In this document: positions 44,776 to 53,060 of the stretch, one piece after another
Layout: each line of letters opens with the position of its first letter
Position numbering within the stretch: the stretch's first letter is position 1
From: an uncultured Pelagibacteraceae bacterium
GTDB lineage: Bacteria > Pseudomonadota > Alphaproteobacteria > Pelagibacterales > Pelagibacteraceae
Length of the DNA stretch: 64,000 nucleotides
Assembly: GCA_902586495.1 (NCBI GenBank)
Contig: CACIHQ010000004.1
Coordinates: forward strand, 18,008-82,007
Direction: 5' to 3'
The notes under the pieces: generated by a model
Database searches by the model: none
Told to the model about the DNA's origin: nothing
What the model saw: only the letters and a program-made list of their open reading frames with translations
Position numbers and translations under genes: made by a program

Positions 44776-46611
44776 GTGACTTCAATTTTAGGTATTTCTG
44801 CATTTTATCACGATAGTGCAGCCTGTTTATTAAAAGATGGAAAGATAATTGCAGCAGCGCAAGAGGAAAGATTTTCAAGAAAAAAACATGATCCAAGATA
44901 CCCACATCAAGCTATTGAATTTGTTTTAAAATTTTCAAACATGAAATTGAGCGAAATTGATCAAATTGTTTTTTTTGAGAAACCTTTTTTAAAATTTGAG
45001 AGATTATTAGAAACTTATGTTGCCTTTGCACCACGAGGATTTGTTTCATTTGCAAAAGCGATGCCATTATGGATTAAAGAGAAACTTTTTCAGAAAAATC
45101 TTTTATTCAATAAGCTAAAAGAACATGATGAAAATTTTAAATCTGATGAAAATATTTTTTTTTCAGACCATCATTTAAGTCATGCAGCTAGTGCCTTTTT
45201 TCCATCACCTTTTGAAGAAGCAGTCGTATTAACTGCTGATGGTGTTGGCGAATGGGCAACGACCACGGTTGCTGTTGGAAAAAAAAATGATTTAGAGATA
45301 AAAAAGGAAATTCATTTTCCACATTCACTAGGGCTTTTATATTCTGCTTTTACTTACTACACAGGTTTTAAAGTAAATAGTGGAGAGTACAAACTTATGG
45401 GTTTAGCACCTTATGGAAACCCAATTTATGAAGATAAGGTAAAAAAATTAGTTGATATAAAAGATGATGGAACCTTCAGACTAGATCAAAAATATTTTAA
45501 TTATGCAACTGGTCTTACTATGACTAACGAAAAGTTTCATAATTTATTTGGACAAAAACCCCGTGATCCAAAAAATGAAAAGATTACTCAATTTCATATG
45601 GATATTGCAGCATCAATTCAGAAAGTAACAGAAGAAATAATGATCAAATTAGCAAAAGCTATTCGTCAAGAATATAACATCAATAATTTATGTTTAGCTG
45701 GTGGTGTTGCTTTAAATTGTGTCACTAACGGAAAAATTCTTCAGGAAAAGATTTTTGACAATATTTGGATCCAACCTGCAGCAGGTGATGCTGGAGGATC
45801 TTTAGGTGCAGCTTTAGCTCTTTGGCATATTGAACAAAAAAAAGAGAGAGTTGTTAATTCAAATGATGACATGAAAGGTTCATATTTAGGAACCGAATTC
45901 AATCAAGAGGAAATTGAAAAAGAACTAAAGTCAGTAGGGGCGAATTTTGAGACAATAGAATATGAAGATTTAATAAGTAAGACAGCGGAGTTTTTATCAA
46001 ATGAAAAAGCAATAGGTTGGTTTCAAGGCAGAATGGAGTTTGGACCAAGAGCTTTAGGTGCGAGATCAATTTTAGGTGATCCAAGATCAGATAAAATGCA
46101 AAAAAACCTTAATTTAAAAGTTAAATATCGAGAAAGTTTCAGACCTTTTGCTCCATCAATTTTAAGAGAAGATTTATCTGATTGGTTTAATATAAATGTA
46201 GATAGTCCTTACATGTTATTAGTAGCTGACGTAAATTCCAATAAAAAAATTGAAATGAACGAAGAACAAAAGAAACTTTTTGGTATAGATAAATTAAATA
46301 TCAAAAGATCTGAAATACCAGCAGTAACTCATGTCGATTACTCTGCGAGAATACAGACTGTTACCAAAGAAACCAACAAACCTTATTATGATTTAATCTC
46401 AAAATTTAAAGAAAAAACTGGTTGCCCAGTAATAGTTAATACATCATTTAATGTGAGAGGAGAGCCTATAGTTAATTCTCCAACAGATGCTTTTAATTGC
46501 TTTATGGGAACAGAGTTGGATTATTTAGTCATAGGAAATTGTATTTTAGAAAAATCAAAACAAGATCCAAATCTCAAAAAAGATTATACTAAGGAATTCG
46601 AATTAGATTGA
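44776..46611 (+). CDS. NodU/CmcH/TobZ-family carbamoyltransferase
   Basis: A 611-residue enzyme starting at GTG. The Kae1-like domain shows LGISAFYHDSAACLL, DHHLSHAASAFFPSPF, LTADGVGEWATT and SGEYKLMGLAPYG. LCLAGGVALNCVTNGKI and QPAAGDAGGSLGAAL follow, and the C-terminal domain has GRMEFGPRALGARSILGDPR and YRESFRPFAPSILRE. It transfers a carbamoyl group from carbamoyl phosphate to a hydroxyl of an unknown acceptor, possibly a surface sugar or a small molecule. The stop lies 3 bp before the left 27-nt repeat. Confidence 0.9.
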   Translation: MTSILGISAFYHDSAACLLKDGKIIAAAQEERFSRKKHDPRYPHQAIEFVLKFSNMKLSEIDQIVFFEKPFLKFERLLETYVAFAPRGFVSFAKAMPLWIKEKLFQKNLLFNKLKEHDENFKSDENIFFSDHHLSHAASAFFPSPFEEAVVLTADGVGEWATTTVAVGKKNDLEIKKEIHFPHSLGLLYSAFTYYTGFKVNSGEYKLMGLAPYGNPIYEDKVKKLVDIKDDGTFRLDQKYFNYATGLTMTNEKFHNLFGQKPRDPKNEKITQFHMDIAASIQKVTEEIMIKLAKAIRQEYNINNLCLAGGVALNCVTNGKILQEKIFDNIWIQPAAGDAGGSLGAALALWHIEQKKERVVNSNDDMKGSYLGTEFNQEEIEKELKSVGANFETIEYEDLISKTAEFLSNEKAIGWFQGRMEFGPRALGARSILGDPRSDKMQKNLNLKVKYRESFRPFAPSILREDLSDWFNINVDSPYMLLVADVNSNKKIEMNEEQKKLFGIDKLNIKRSEIPAVTHVDYSARIQTVTKETNKPYYDLISKFKEKTGCPVIVNTSFNVRGEPIVNSPTDAFNCFMGTELDYLVIGNCILEKSKQDPNLKKDYTKEFELD

Positions 46612-46614
46612 TTA

Positions 46615-46641
46615 AGGGGCGTTCTGTTGCAAGGTGCCTCG
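46615..46641. repeat. Left outer 27-nt repeat
   Basis: Starts AGGGGCGTTCTGTTGC and ends AAGGTGCCTCG. It matches the right copy at 23 of 27 positions. As + strand RNA, GGGGC can pair with GCCTC (one G-U pair). Confidence 0.8.
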
Positions 46642-46697
46642 AACTTTGTACCATTATTCGCGAATAATTTGAATTGAAATATTAAAACTTATGTAGC

Positions 46698-46719
46698 AAT
46701 TGTGCCAGGATTGTGCCAA
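46698..46719. repeat. Left inner repeat, paired TTGTGCCA sites
   Basis: Two copies of ATTGTGCCA 11 bp apart (46699 and 46710). The 22-nt block matches the right copy at 19 of 22 positions. The second copy contains the GTG that could be read as an earlier start of the endonuclease. Confidence 0.75.
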
Positions 46720-46745
46720 ATTATTTTCTTTATTCGGCAAAAAAG

Positions 46746-47810
46746 ATGAGCAATAAAATTCGAAAAAATAGAATTTTAAAGATTATAAAAAAATTTATTA
46801 AATTAGAGTGCAGAAGACCGAAAAAAAAAGATTTTTCCAATAAAATTTATAAAAAAAAATATAATCTTCCAGCAGCAACAACTATTAGAACTAAATTTGG
46901 AGGATTAAATAAGCTTTTTAAGACACTTAAAATAAACGAAAGATTGTATATTAAAAAATACACCAAAAGTCAGGCTTTAAAAGATTTAAAGAATTTTATA
47001 AAAAAAAATAAAAGATATCCACGAGCTAAAGAATGTGATCTCTCTAAAGATTTACCAGGTCATCAACCATTAATTAGACTATTTGGGAGCCATAAAAAAG
47101 CAATTAGAGCTGCTGGATTCAAAGGTTTTATATACGAGACAGATTTTTATTTTGATGAAGATTTTTTTAAAAAAGTTAACACAGAAGCAAAAGCATATTT
47201 TTTAGGACTAATGTTTAGTGATGGTTGGGTTTTAATGAAAACACCATTAGTGGGAATTGGATTAAACATAAAAGATTTGCATATTTTAAAGACATTTAAG
47301 AAATATACTAAAGCTGAAAAAAGAATTTATTTTAATGATAAAACATCAAAAAATAAGAATATAAATCCTGGTATTCAGGCAACTTTAAGTTTTAGAAGTG
47401 AAAAGATGAAAAAAAATTTAATTGCATTAGGTATTATACCCAGAAAATCATTAAAAATTAAATTTCCAAATAATAAACAACTACCAAATAAATATATGAA
47501 AGATTTTATTAGAGGTTATTTTGATGGAGATGGCTCTATTTCTAAATCTATGAGAGTTGATTTTACATCTGGATCTAAAATTTTTCTTTTGAGTTTAAAA
47601 AAGATATTAGAAAAATATTTAAATGTTTCTAATTTAAAAGTTGAAAATAGAACTAATAAAACCAATTTCTCCAGTTCTAATAGAGCCAAGAGACTTTATA
47701 TTCAAAAAAAAGAATACATAAAAAAATTATTTTTATTTATGTACAAAAACTCTCACCCAGAATTAAGGTTAAAAAGAAAATTTTTAGCTTTTAAAAATGT
47801 TTTGAGATAA
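46746..47810 (+). CDS. Free-standing LAGLIDADG homing endonuclease with N-terminal repeat domain
   Basis: A 354-residue Lys-rich protein. Residues about 10-130 hold two homing-endonuclease-associated repeats (IKKFIKLECRRPKKKDFSN... and LKNFIKKNKRYPRAKECDLS..., each ending in an FGG/FGS segment). Two LAGLIDADG-type motifs follow: YFLGLMFSDGW (about 150) and IRGYFDGDGSI (about 254), with the acidic residues in FSDG and DGDG. It would cut a long DNA target. It is not inside a host gene or intron. I start at ATG 46746, because the upstream GTG at 46713 lies within the repeat. Confidence 0.82.
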   Translation: MSNKIRKNRILKIIKKFIKLECRRPKKKDFSNKIYKKKYNLPAATTIRTKFGGLNKLFKTLKINERLYIKKYTKSQALKDLKNFIKKNKRYPRAKECDLSKDLPGHQPLIRLFGSHKKAIRAAGFKGFIYETDFYFDEDFFKKVNTEAKAYFLGLMFSDGWVLMKTPLVGIGLNIKDLHILKTFKKYTKAEKRIYFNDKTSKNKNINPGIQATLSFRSEKMKKNLIALGIIPRKSLKIKFPNNKQLPNKYMKDFIRGYFDGDGSISKSMRVDFTSGSKIFLLSLKKILEKYLNVSNLKVENRTNKTNFSSSNRAKRLYIQKKEYIKKLFLFMYKNSHPELRLKRKFLAFKNVLR

Positions 47811-47830
47811 TTGTGCCAACACTGTGCCAA
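47809..47830. repeat. Right inner repeat, paired TTGTGCCA sites
   Basis: ATTGTGCCA at 47810 and ACTGTGCCA at 47821, again 11 bp apart and in the same orientation as the left copy. The block begins in the endonuclease TAA stop. Confidence 0.75.
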
Positions 47831-47874
47831 GGACAAATTTAACTAAAAAAAGTCAACGAAATGTTAGATTGTGA

Positions 47875-47901
47875 AGAGGCGTTCTGTTGCCAGGTTCCTC
47901 T
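47875..47901. repeat. Right outer 27-nt repeat
   Basis: Starts AGAGGCGTTCTGTTGC and ends CAGGTTCCTCT. AGAGG pairs with CCTCT. It lies 1 bp from the stop of the convergent 38-residue ORF, so it may double as a hairpin terminator there. Confidence 0.8.
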
Positions 47902-47902
47902 A

Positions 47903-48019
47903 TTAATACATATCTGGCCAGTTTTTATCATTATATCTATCAAGTTCTTTTTTACTAAAAGGTCTAAATAATATCCAACCAATAACAATTACAAGAGATA
48001 AAAGGATTAATGTTTGCAT
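47903..48019 (-). CDS. 38-residue single-helix membrane protein
   Basis: A 38-codon frame with ATG at 48019 and TAA at 47903. The first 17 residues are hydrophobic (TLILLSLVIVIGWILF), followed by the polar RPFSKKELDRYNDKNWPDMY. It follows the M23 gene by 3 bp on the same strand. The stop abuts the right outer repeat. Unrecognised. Confidence 0.5.
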   Translation of the reverse strand: MQTLILLSLVIVIGWILFRPFSKKELDRYNDKNWPDMY

Positions 48020-48022
48020 AAT

Positions 48023-48826
48023 TTAATTTATTACAGACATGGGATCTAGTCTAGTCTGAAACCAATTAACTCTAAAATCTAAATGTGGACCTGTGGATCT
48101 TCCGGTTGATCCTACCGTTCCAATGATATCTCCTTGATTTATTTTATCACCTACTGAAACCATTACACTTTCAAGATGAGAATATATTGTAGAAATACCA
48201 TGTCCATGATCCATAATTATAGTCCCGCCAGTATAATACAAATCATCCTCTGCCATTGTTACTGTCCCAGAGCCTGATGATTTAATCATAGTTCCTTTTT
48301 TAGCTGCAATATCAATTCCATAATGTGGCCATTTAGGTTTACCATTTAAAATTCTTTGACTTCCATAAACTCCACTTATAATTCCTTTAACTGGCATAAT
48401 GAATTGATTTTTAAAAAAAGGTAAGTCAGAATTAATTGCTCTTGCTTTTCCTATCTTATTGTTTTCTTCTTTAATTCTTTTGTAAACTGACTCTGGTGGA
48501 GTGACCTTACTTTCCTCTAGTCCATCTATTCTTTGAATATTATATTTTCTTTTTAAAACTTTCTTTAATATTTTCTCTTTTTTACCATCTTGAATTTTCG
48601 TTATGGTGAGGTCAAATTTTCTATCTCTATCTATGCCAAAAGCAAAAAAACCATCCTTAGATACTTTAACTTCTTTTTTATCAATTATGATTTTTGCTGA
48701 AGGATTTGTAACACCAACAATAAAATGACCCTGTAAAAATTTGCCTTTAAATTCAATAGCGTTTGAGTTAGTAGGAATGAGAAAGATTATAAAAAAAAAT
48801 AATCTAAATATTATTTTGCTGTCCAT
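48023..48826 (-). CDS. M23/LytM-type peptidase
   Basis: A 267-residue exported protein with a signal peptide (about 1-23, ending SNA). Residues about 25-130 are an N-terminal beta domain, and the rest is the LytM domain: HYGIDIAAKKGT, MDHGHGISTIYSHLESV and GSTGRSTGPHLDFRVN. The usual HxH zinc/catalytic motif reads HLD here, as in a group of proteobacterial relatives; Asp may still bind metal, or activity may be lost. It would cut or regulate peptidoglycan. It overlaps the SDR gene by 16 bp. Confidence 0.85.
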   Translation of the reverse strand: MDSKIIFRLFFFIIFLIPTNSNAIEFKGKFLQGHFIVGVTNPSAKIIIDKKEVKVSKDGFFAFGIDRDRKFDLTITKIQDGKKEKILKKVLKRKYNIQRIDGLEESKVTPPESVYKRIKEENNKIGKARAINSDLPFFKNQFIMPVKGIISGVYGSQRILNGKPKWPHYGIDIAAKKGTMIKSSGSGTVTMAEDDLYYTGGTIIMDHGHGISTIYSHLESVMVSVGDKINQGDIIGTVGSTGRSTGPHLDFRVNWFQTRLDPMSVIN

Positions 48827-49578
48827 CCACCATCAACCAATAATGAAGTTCCTGTAATCATCGAAGCTGCATCAGAAGCTAAAAATACTACAGCTGAAGC
48901 TACTTCAGATAGTTCTGCAAATCTTCCTAAGGGAATATTATTCAGCATATCTCTTTTAAATTTTTTATCTTTCAAAAACTTTTTAGTCATGGGAGTTACA
49001 ACAAAGGTTGGGCAAACAGTATTAACTCTAATGTTATATTTTGCTAAATCTATGGACATTCCTTTGGTTAAACCTTCTAAACCAAATTTATTCATGTTAT
49101 AGACACTCCTTATAGGTCCACCTACATGCCCCATTTGCGATGACATGTTTACAATTGATCCACCTAATTTTTTTCTATTTTTTGACTTTATCATTTTTAG
49201 CGCACAAAGATGGGCCAAGTTAAAACTCGCTATTGTATTAATCTTAACCATATATTCCATATCTTCCTTTTTAACTTTGGTAAAATGGGCTGGTCTATTG
49301 TTTCCTGCATTATTAATTAAGATATCTATTCTTGGCTGTTTATTGATAATTCTTTTAACTTCATCGTAATTTGTAATATCACAAACATAAGATTTACATT
49401 TTGATTTAAATTTTTTTATTTTCTTAGAAACTTCATTTAAATCTTTATTAGTTCTACTTATAATGATTAAATTTGCTCCAGCTTCAGCCAAAGCAATTGC
49501 ACAAGCTCTTCCAATTCCTTTACCTGCACCAGTTACAACTGCAGTTTTGTTTTTAAAATTATAATTTTTAAGGAACAT
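48811..49578 (-). CDS. Short-chain dehydrogenase/reductase
   Basis: A 255-residue SDR. The cofactor motif is VTGAGKGIGRACA, NNAGNN follows, the active site is SVYNMNKFGLEGL (Tyr-x-x-x-Lys) and the end is GTSLLVDGGWTAK. It probably oxidises or reduces an alcohol/ketone of unknown nature. It starts 1 bp from the TerC gene end and shares 16 bp with the peptidase, so it is part of a four-gene overlapping run. Confidence 0.85.
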   Translation of the reverse strand: MFLKNYNFKNKTAVVTGAGKGIGRACAIALAEAGANLIIISRTNKDLNEVSKKIKKFKSKCKSYVCDITNYDEVKRIINKQPRIDILINNAGNNRPAHFTKVKKEDMEYMVKINTIASFNLAHLCALKMIKSKNRKKLGGSIVNMSSQMGHVGGPIRSVYNMNKFGLEGLTKGMSIDLAKYNIRVNTVCPTFVVTPMTKKFLKDKKFKRDMLNNIPLGRFAELSEVASAVVFLASDAASMITGTSLLVDGGWTAK

Positions 49579-50171
49579 TATAAAAATAATATTTTAATAT
49601 CAGTGTAAATCAACTCAATAGCAACAATAAGTATCGCAATTAAGCCAGCCCAAGCTATCCATTTATACTTTTTTATCCAATTAGATATTAATGTTGCAGC
49701 TGTTGCCATTAAAACAATGGATAAAACTAGTCCAAAAACTAATAGGTAATAATGATCTCCAGCTGCTCCAGCAACCCCCAAAACATTATCTAAACTCATG
49801 GTAAAATCAGCTAACAAAATTGTCCAAATTGCTTTTAAGAAACTTGAATTATCTACTTTAATGTCACTATCATGATTTGAACCTTTAACCACATCTACAT
49901 AAAGTTTATAAACAATATAAAGTAAAAGTAACCCGCCAATTAATCTTAAGCCAGTTATCTGCAACAAATAAGCTGTCAATAATGTTAAGATTATTCTTAG
50001 AACAACTGCGCCACCAATACCCCAAAAAATAATTTTCTTTCTTTGCTCTAAAGGAAATTTTGAGGCAACCATTCCAATAATAATTGCATTATCTCCTGCA
50101 AGCACAAGATCTATTAAGATTATTTGCGTTAAGATAGTAATTTGTTCTGGTGTAACAAAATCAGCGAACAT
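49578..50171 (-). CDS. TerC family (YjbE-type) membrane protein
   Basis: A 197-residue protein with about seven helices and the TerC pattern: IDLVLAGDNAIIIGMVA and FTMSLDNVLGVAGAAGDHY with conserved Asp-Asn pairs in the membrane. Relatives are linked to manganese export or metal loading of secreted proteins. It shares one base with the genes on each side. Confidence 0.85.
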   Translation of the reverse strand: MFADFVTPEQITILTQIILIDLVLAGDNAIIIGMVASKFPLEQRKKIIFWGIGGAVVLRIILTLLTAYLLQITGLRLIGGLLLLYIVYKLYVDVVKGSNHDSDIKVDNSSFLKAIWTILLADFTMSLDNVLGVAGAAGDHYYLLVFGLVLSIVLMATAATLISNWIKKYKWIAWAGLIAILIVAIELIYTDIKILFL

Positions 50172-51766
50172 TAACTCCTAAGTATCATATCAGCACCTTT
50201 TTCTGCAATCATTATTGTCGGTGCATTAGTATTACCAGAAGTTATATTGGGCATTATAGATGCATCAATAACTCTTAAATTATTTAAACCTTTAACTTTA
50301 AGCGTTTCATCAACTACCGCCATATCATCTTGTCCCATTTTACATGTACCAACAGGATGAAAAATAGTTTGAGCATAATCTGCACCAGCTTTTACCAGCT
50401 CTTCATCATCATTAATATTTATTCCTGGTCTATATTCTTCAGGGTTATATTTTTTAAAAGTTTCAGACTCCATTACAATCTTTCTGGTAAGTTTTAATCC
50501 TTTTGCAGCAATCATTCGATCATGTTCTGTTGATAGATAATTAAGTTTTACTTTTGCATAAATTCTAGAATCTTTATTGGTTATATTTACGTGACCTCTA
50601 CTAGTCGGTCTAATGTTTGATACAGTTGGAGTAAACGCATGAAAATCATGATTCTTTGTTGCACCTAAAGTATCCATACTCATTGGTTGAACATGCCATT
50701 GAAGATCTGGTAATTCTAAAGAGGGATCACTTTTAGCAAACATGCACATTTGACTTGCACCCATTGTCATTGGTCCACTTCTATTGAAAACATATTCAAG
50801 CCCAATCATTAATTTACCGAACAAACTATTAATTTTTTTATTTAACGACTTGAGCCCGTGAATTTTATAAATTGGTCTAAACATTAGGTGATCTTGAAGA
50901 TTTTCTCCTACTCCTTTTAGATCATGAACCATATCTATACCTAAATTTTTTAGCTTGTCAGAGTTACCTATTCCTGATGTTTGTAAAATTTGTGGAGAAC
51001 CAATAGATCCAGATGATAGGATAACCTCTTTATTTACTATAACTTTTTTAAGCTCGTTCTCTTGCCAATATTCAACACTTTTTGATGTTTTATTTTCAAA
51101 GTTAATTTTTTTTACATGAGCATTGGTAACAATTTTTAAATTTTTCCTATGTTTTATTGGATTTAAATATCCAACTGCAGTGCTACATCTAAAACCATCT
51201 TTTTCAGTAACTTGGAAATATCCACAACCATGATTATTACCAGTATTAAAATCTTTGGTTTTAGGTATACCAAATTCTTCAGCAGCATTTTGAAACTCAT
51301 TTAGTAATGGTAATTGTATTCTTTGGTCAGACACAGATAAAGGACCACCAACTCCATGAAAGTCATCTTTTCCACGCTCTTGATTTTCTGCTTTGATGAA
51401 ATATGGAAGAACATCATCCCAACCCCAACCAGTATTACCTAATTGACGCCAAATATCATAATCTCTACTTTGGCCTCTAATATATAACAAACCATTAATT
51501 GCTGAACTTCCACCTAAAGTCTTTCCTCGAGGATATCGAATAGAGCGATTATTCATTGTTTTGTCTGGTTCAGTTTTGTAACACCAATCAACAGAGGGGT
51601 TGTGCATAGTTTTAAAATATCCAACAGGAATGTGTATCCAGGGATAATTATCTTTTCCTCCTGCCTCAATTAATAAAACTTTATTTTGTGAATTTTCAGA
51701 AAGTCTATTTGCGAGAACGCATCCAGCAGATCCAGCACCAATAATTATAAAATCAAAATTTTCCAT
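50171..51766 (-). CDS. GMC-family choline dehydrogenase-like oxidoreductase
   Basis: A 531-residue FAD enzyme. The FAD site is IIIGAGSAGCVLANRLSE, GMC signature 1 is RGKTLGGSSAINGLLYIRG, signature 2 is GSIGSPQILQTSGIG and the catalytic C-terminal end is HPVGTCKMG and NTNAPTIMIAEKGA. The family includes choline dehydrogenase and other alcohol oxidisers; the acceptor is the respiratory chain. It starts the minus-strand run. The divergent TRAP operon may supply its substrate, but that is a guess. Confidence 0.88.
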   Translation of the reverse strand: MENFDFIIIGAGSAGCVLANRLSENSQNKVLLIEAGGKDNYPWIHIPVGYFKTMHNPSVDWCYKTEPDKTMNNRSIRYPRGKTLGGSSAINGLLYIRGQSRDYDIWRQLGNTGWGWDDVLPYFIKAENQERGKDDFHGVGGPLSVSDQRIQLPLLNEFQNAAEEFGIPKTKDFNTGNNHGCGYFQVTEKDGFRCSTAVGYLNPIKHRKNLKIVTNAHVKKINFENKTSKSVEYWQENELKKVIVNKEVILSSGSIGSPQILQTSGIGNSDKLKNLGIDMVHDLKGVGENLQDHLMFRPIYKIHGLKSLNKKINSLFGKLMIGLEYVFNRSGPMTMGASQMCMFAKSDPSLELPDLQWHVQPMSMDTLGATKNHDFHAFTPTVSNIRPTSRGHVNITNKDSRIYAKVKLNYLSTEHDRMIAAKGLKLTRKIVMESETFKKYNPEEYRPGININDDEELVKAGADYAQTIFHPVGTCKMGQDDMAVVDETLKVKGLNNLRVIDASIMPNITSGNTNAPTIMIAEKGADMILRS

Positions 51767-51870
51767 CTCTAGTTGAATTAATTTTTTACTTAACTTAATT
51801 AATCATCTTTACACTCATATCAATCGATTGTCACTTGTATCAGGTTTGTTTTTCTGATTGAATTGATTAC

Positions 51871-51882
51871 GTTAAATTTAAC
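51871..51882. promoter_or_regulatory. Palindrome upstream of the TRAP operon
   Basis: GTTAAATTTAAC is a perfect 12-bp palindrome 17 bp before the ATG of the binding-protein gene. It could be an operator or a chance AT-rich repeat. Confidence 0.25.
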
Positions 51883-51899
51883 TAACAAGAGGAAATATA

Positions 51900-52994
51900 A
51901 TGAAAAAAATCATTTCAATGTTATTTGCATCTGTTTTAGTCCTTGGATTTGTATCCAATGCTAATGCTGCAAAAACACTAAAATGTCAGACAGTTCTAAA
52001 CACTAAAGCTGATGAAGTGAAAATGTTAAAGGACTTTACTGATACAGTAACTGAATTAACAGCTGGTTCGTTAAAATTTGAAATTTTACCTGCAGGCGCT
52101 GTTGTTGGAGTTAAGGAAACTCTTGATGCTGTTGATAAAGGACTGATTGATTGTGGTTTCGCATGGACTCACTATTGGTCAGGAGATCATCCTGCTGCTA
52201 TGTTATTTGGTTCGCCAGTAGCTGGTGGTGGAGTTGGTATCGACAATATCGCATTCCTATCATGGTTCCAATACGGTGGTGGTAAAGAATTATACGACCA
52301 ACTTTGGAAAGAAATGGGAAGAGACATAAAAGGATTTATGATTCAACCAGTTGGTCCAGAAGCTTTAGGTTGGTTTCCAAAACCAATTAAAGATATGGCT
52401 GACTTTAGAAAATATAAGTTCAGAACTCCTCCAGGAATTCCAGGACAAACATATAAAGACATTGGTATAGCTTCTGTTGCAATGGGTGGTGGAGATATTT
52501 TACCAGCTCTTGAAGCAGGAACAATCGATGCTGCTGAATGGTGTTGTCCAAAACCAGACTTAACATTTGGTTTCCAAAAAGTATTAAAGCATTATTATTT
52601 ACAAGGTTTGCACCAAGTAGTTGTAAATGCTGACTTTTATATTACTGGAAAAACTTATAATGCTATGAGTGCTCATGAGAAAAAGTCTCTTGAAGTAGCT
52701 GCTAATGCTTCATTAGCAAAATCTTTGAGTTACAGAATCTATGAGAATGGTAAAGCTCTAAGAGAGTTAACTACTAAACATGGAGTAATCTTAGAGGACA
52801 CTCCTTCTGATTATTTCACAGAATATATGGCTGCTGCAAAAGCATCATTAAACAAGAATGCTAAAGATAACAAATTCTTTAACGAGGTTTATACTTCAAT
52901 GAAGAATTTTGCTGATGTAGCTGTTCCTTTCTGGAGTGGTGCTCAAATGTCTAATGCGAAGCTAGGAATGGCTCACGCAGCAACATTAAAGTAA
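51900..52994 (+). CDS. dctP: TRAP transporter substrate-binding protein (DctP)
   Basis: A 364-residue DctP-type protein with a signal peptide (about 1-23, ending ANA). The mature part reads KTLKCQTVLNTKADEVK, GSLKFEILPAGAVVGVKETLDAV, then PEALGWFPKPIKDMADFRKYKFRTP with the conserved Arg that grips a carboxylate, and GTIDAAEWCCPKPD. This suggests a carboxylic acid ligand of the TakP-like class (keto or hydroxy acid). Ribosome site AGAGG is strong. A hairpin follows the stop. Confidence 0.9.
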   Translation: MKKIISMLFASVLVLGFVSNANAAKTLKCQTVLNTKADEVKMLKDFTDTVTELTAGSLKFEILPAGAVVGVKETLDAVDKGLIDCGFAWTHYWSGDHPAAMLFGSPVAGGGVGIDNIAFLSWFQYGGGKELYDQLWKEMGRDIKGFMIQPVGPEALGWFPKPIKDMADFRKYKFRTPPGIPGQTYKDIGIASVAMGGGDILPALEAGTIDAAEWCCPKPDLTFGFQKVLKHYYLQGLHQVVVNADFYITGKTYNAMSAHEKKSLEVAANASLAKSLSYRIYENGKALRELTTKHGVILEDTPSDYFTEYMAAAKASLNKNAKDNKFFNEVYTSMKNFADVAVPFWSGAQMSNAKLGMAHAATLK

Positions 52995-53018
52995 TCAGTA
53001 ATTAATCTTAATTTAATT

Positions 53019-53042
53019 AGAGCGGACTTTTAAGTCCGCTCT
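53019..53042 (+). terminator. Hairpin between dctP and dctQ
   Basis: AGAGCGGACTT pairs with AAGTCCGCTCT around two T; GATTTTTA follows. It sits in the only gap (66 bp) of the operon, right after the binding-protein gene, and would reduce read-through to the membrane subunits. Confidence 0.75.
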
Positions 53043-53060
53043 GATTTTTAGTTCAAACTT

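Larger units (their letters stand above)
46615..47901. mobile_element. Putative minimal element with homing endonuclease and nested direct repeats
   Basis: About 1.29 kb between two imperfect 27-nt direct repeats (46615-46641, 47875-47901). Inside them lies a second pair of 22-nt direct repeats that flank the only gene, a LAGLIDADG endonuclease. The outer repeats sit where two convergent genes meet, so removing one repeat plus the insert restores a simple convergent junction. The layout resembles att cores with internal arm sites but no integrase is present; a duplicated-target homing insertion is another possibility. Confidence 0.6.

Noticed and set aside
46713..46745. GTG start for the homing endonuclease
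   Set aside because: The codon is inside the TTGTGCCA repeat; the ATG at 46746 begins the conserved Lys-rich repeat domain.
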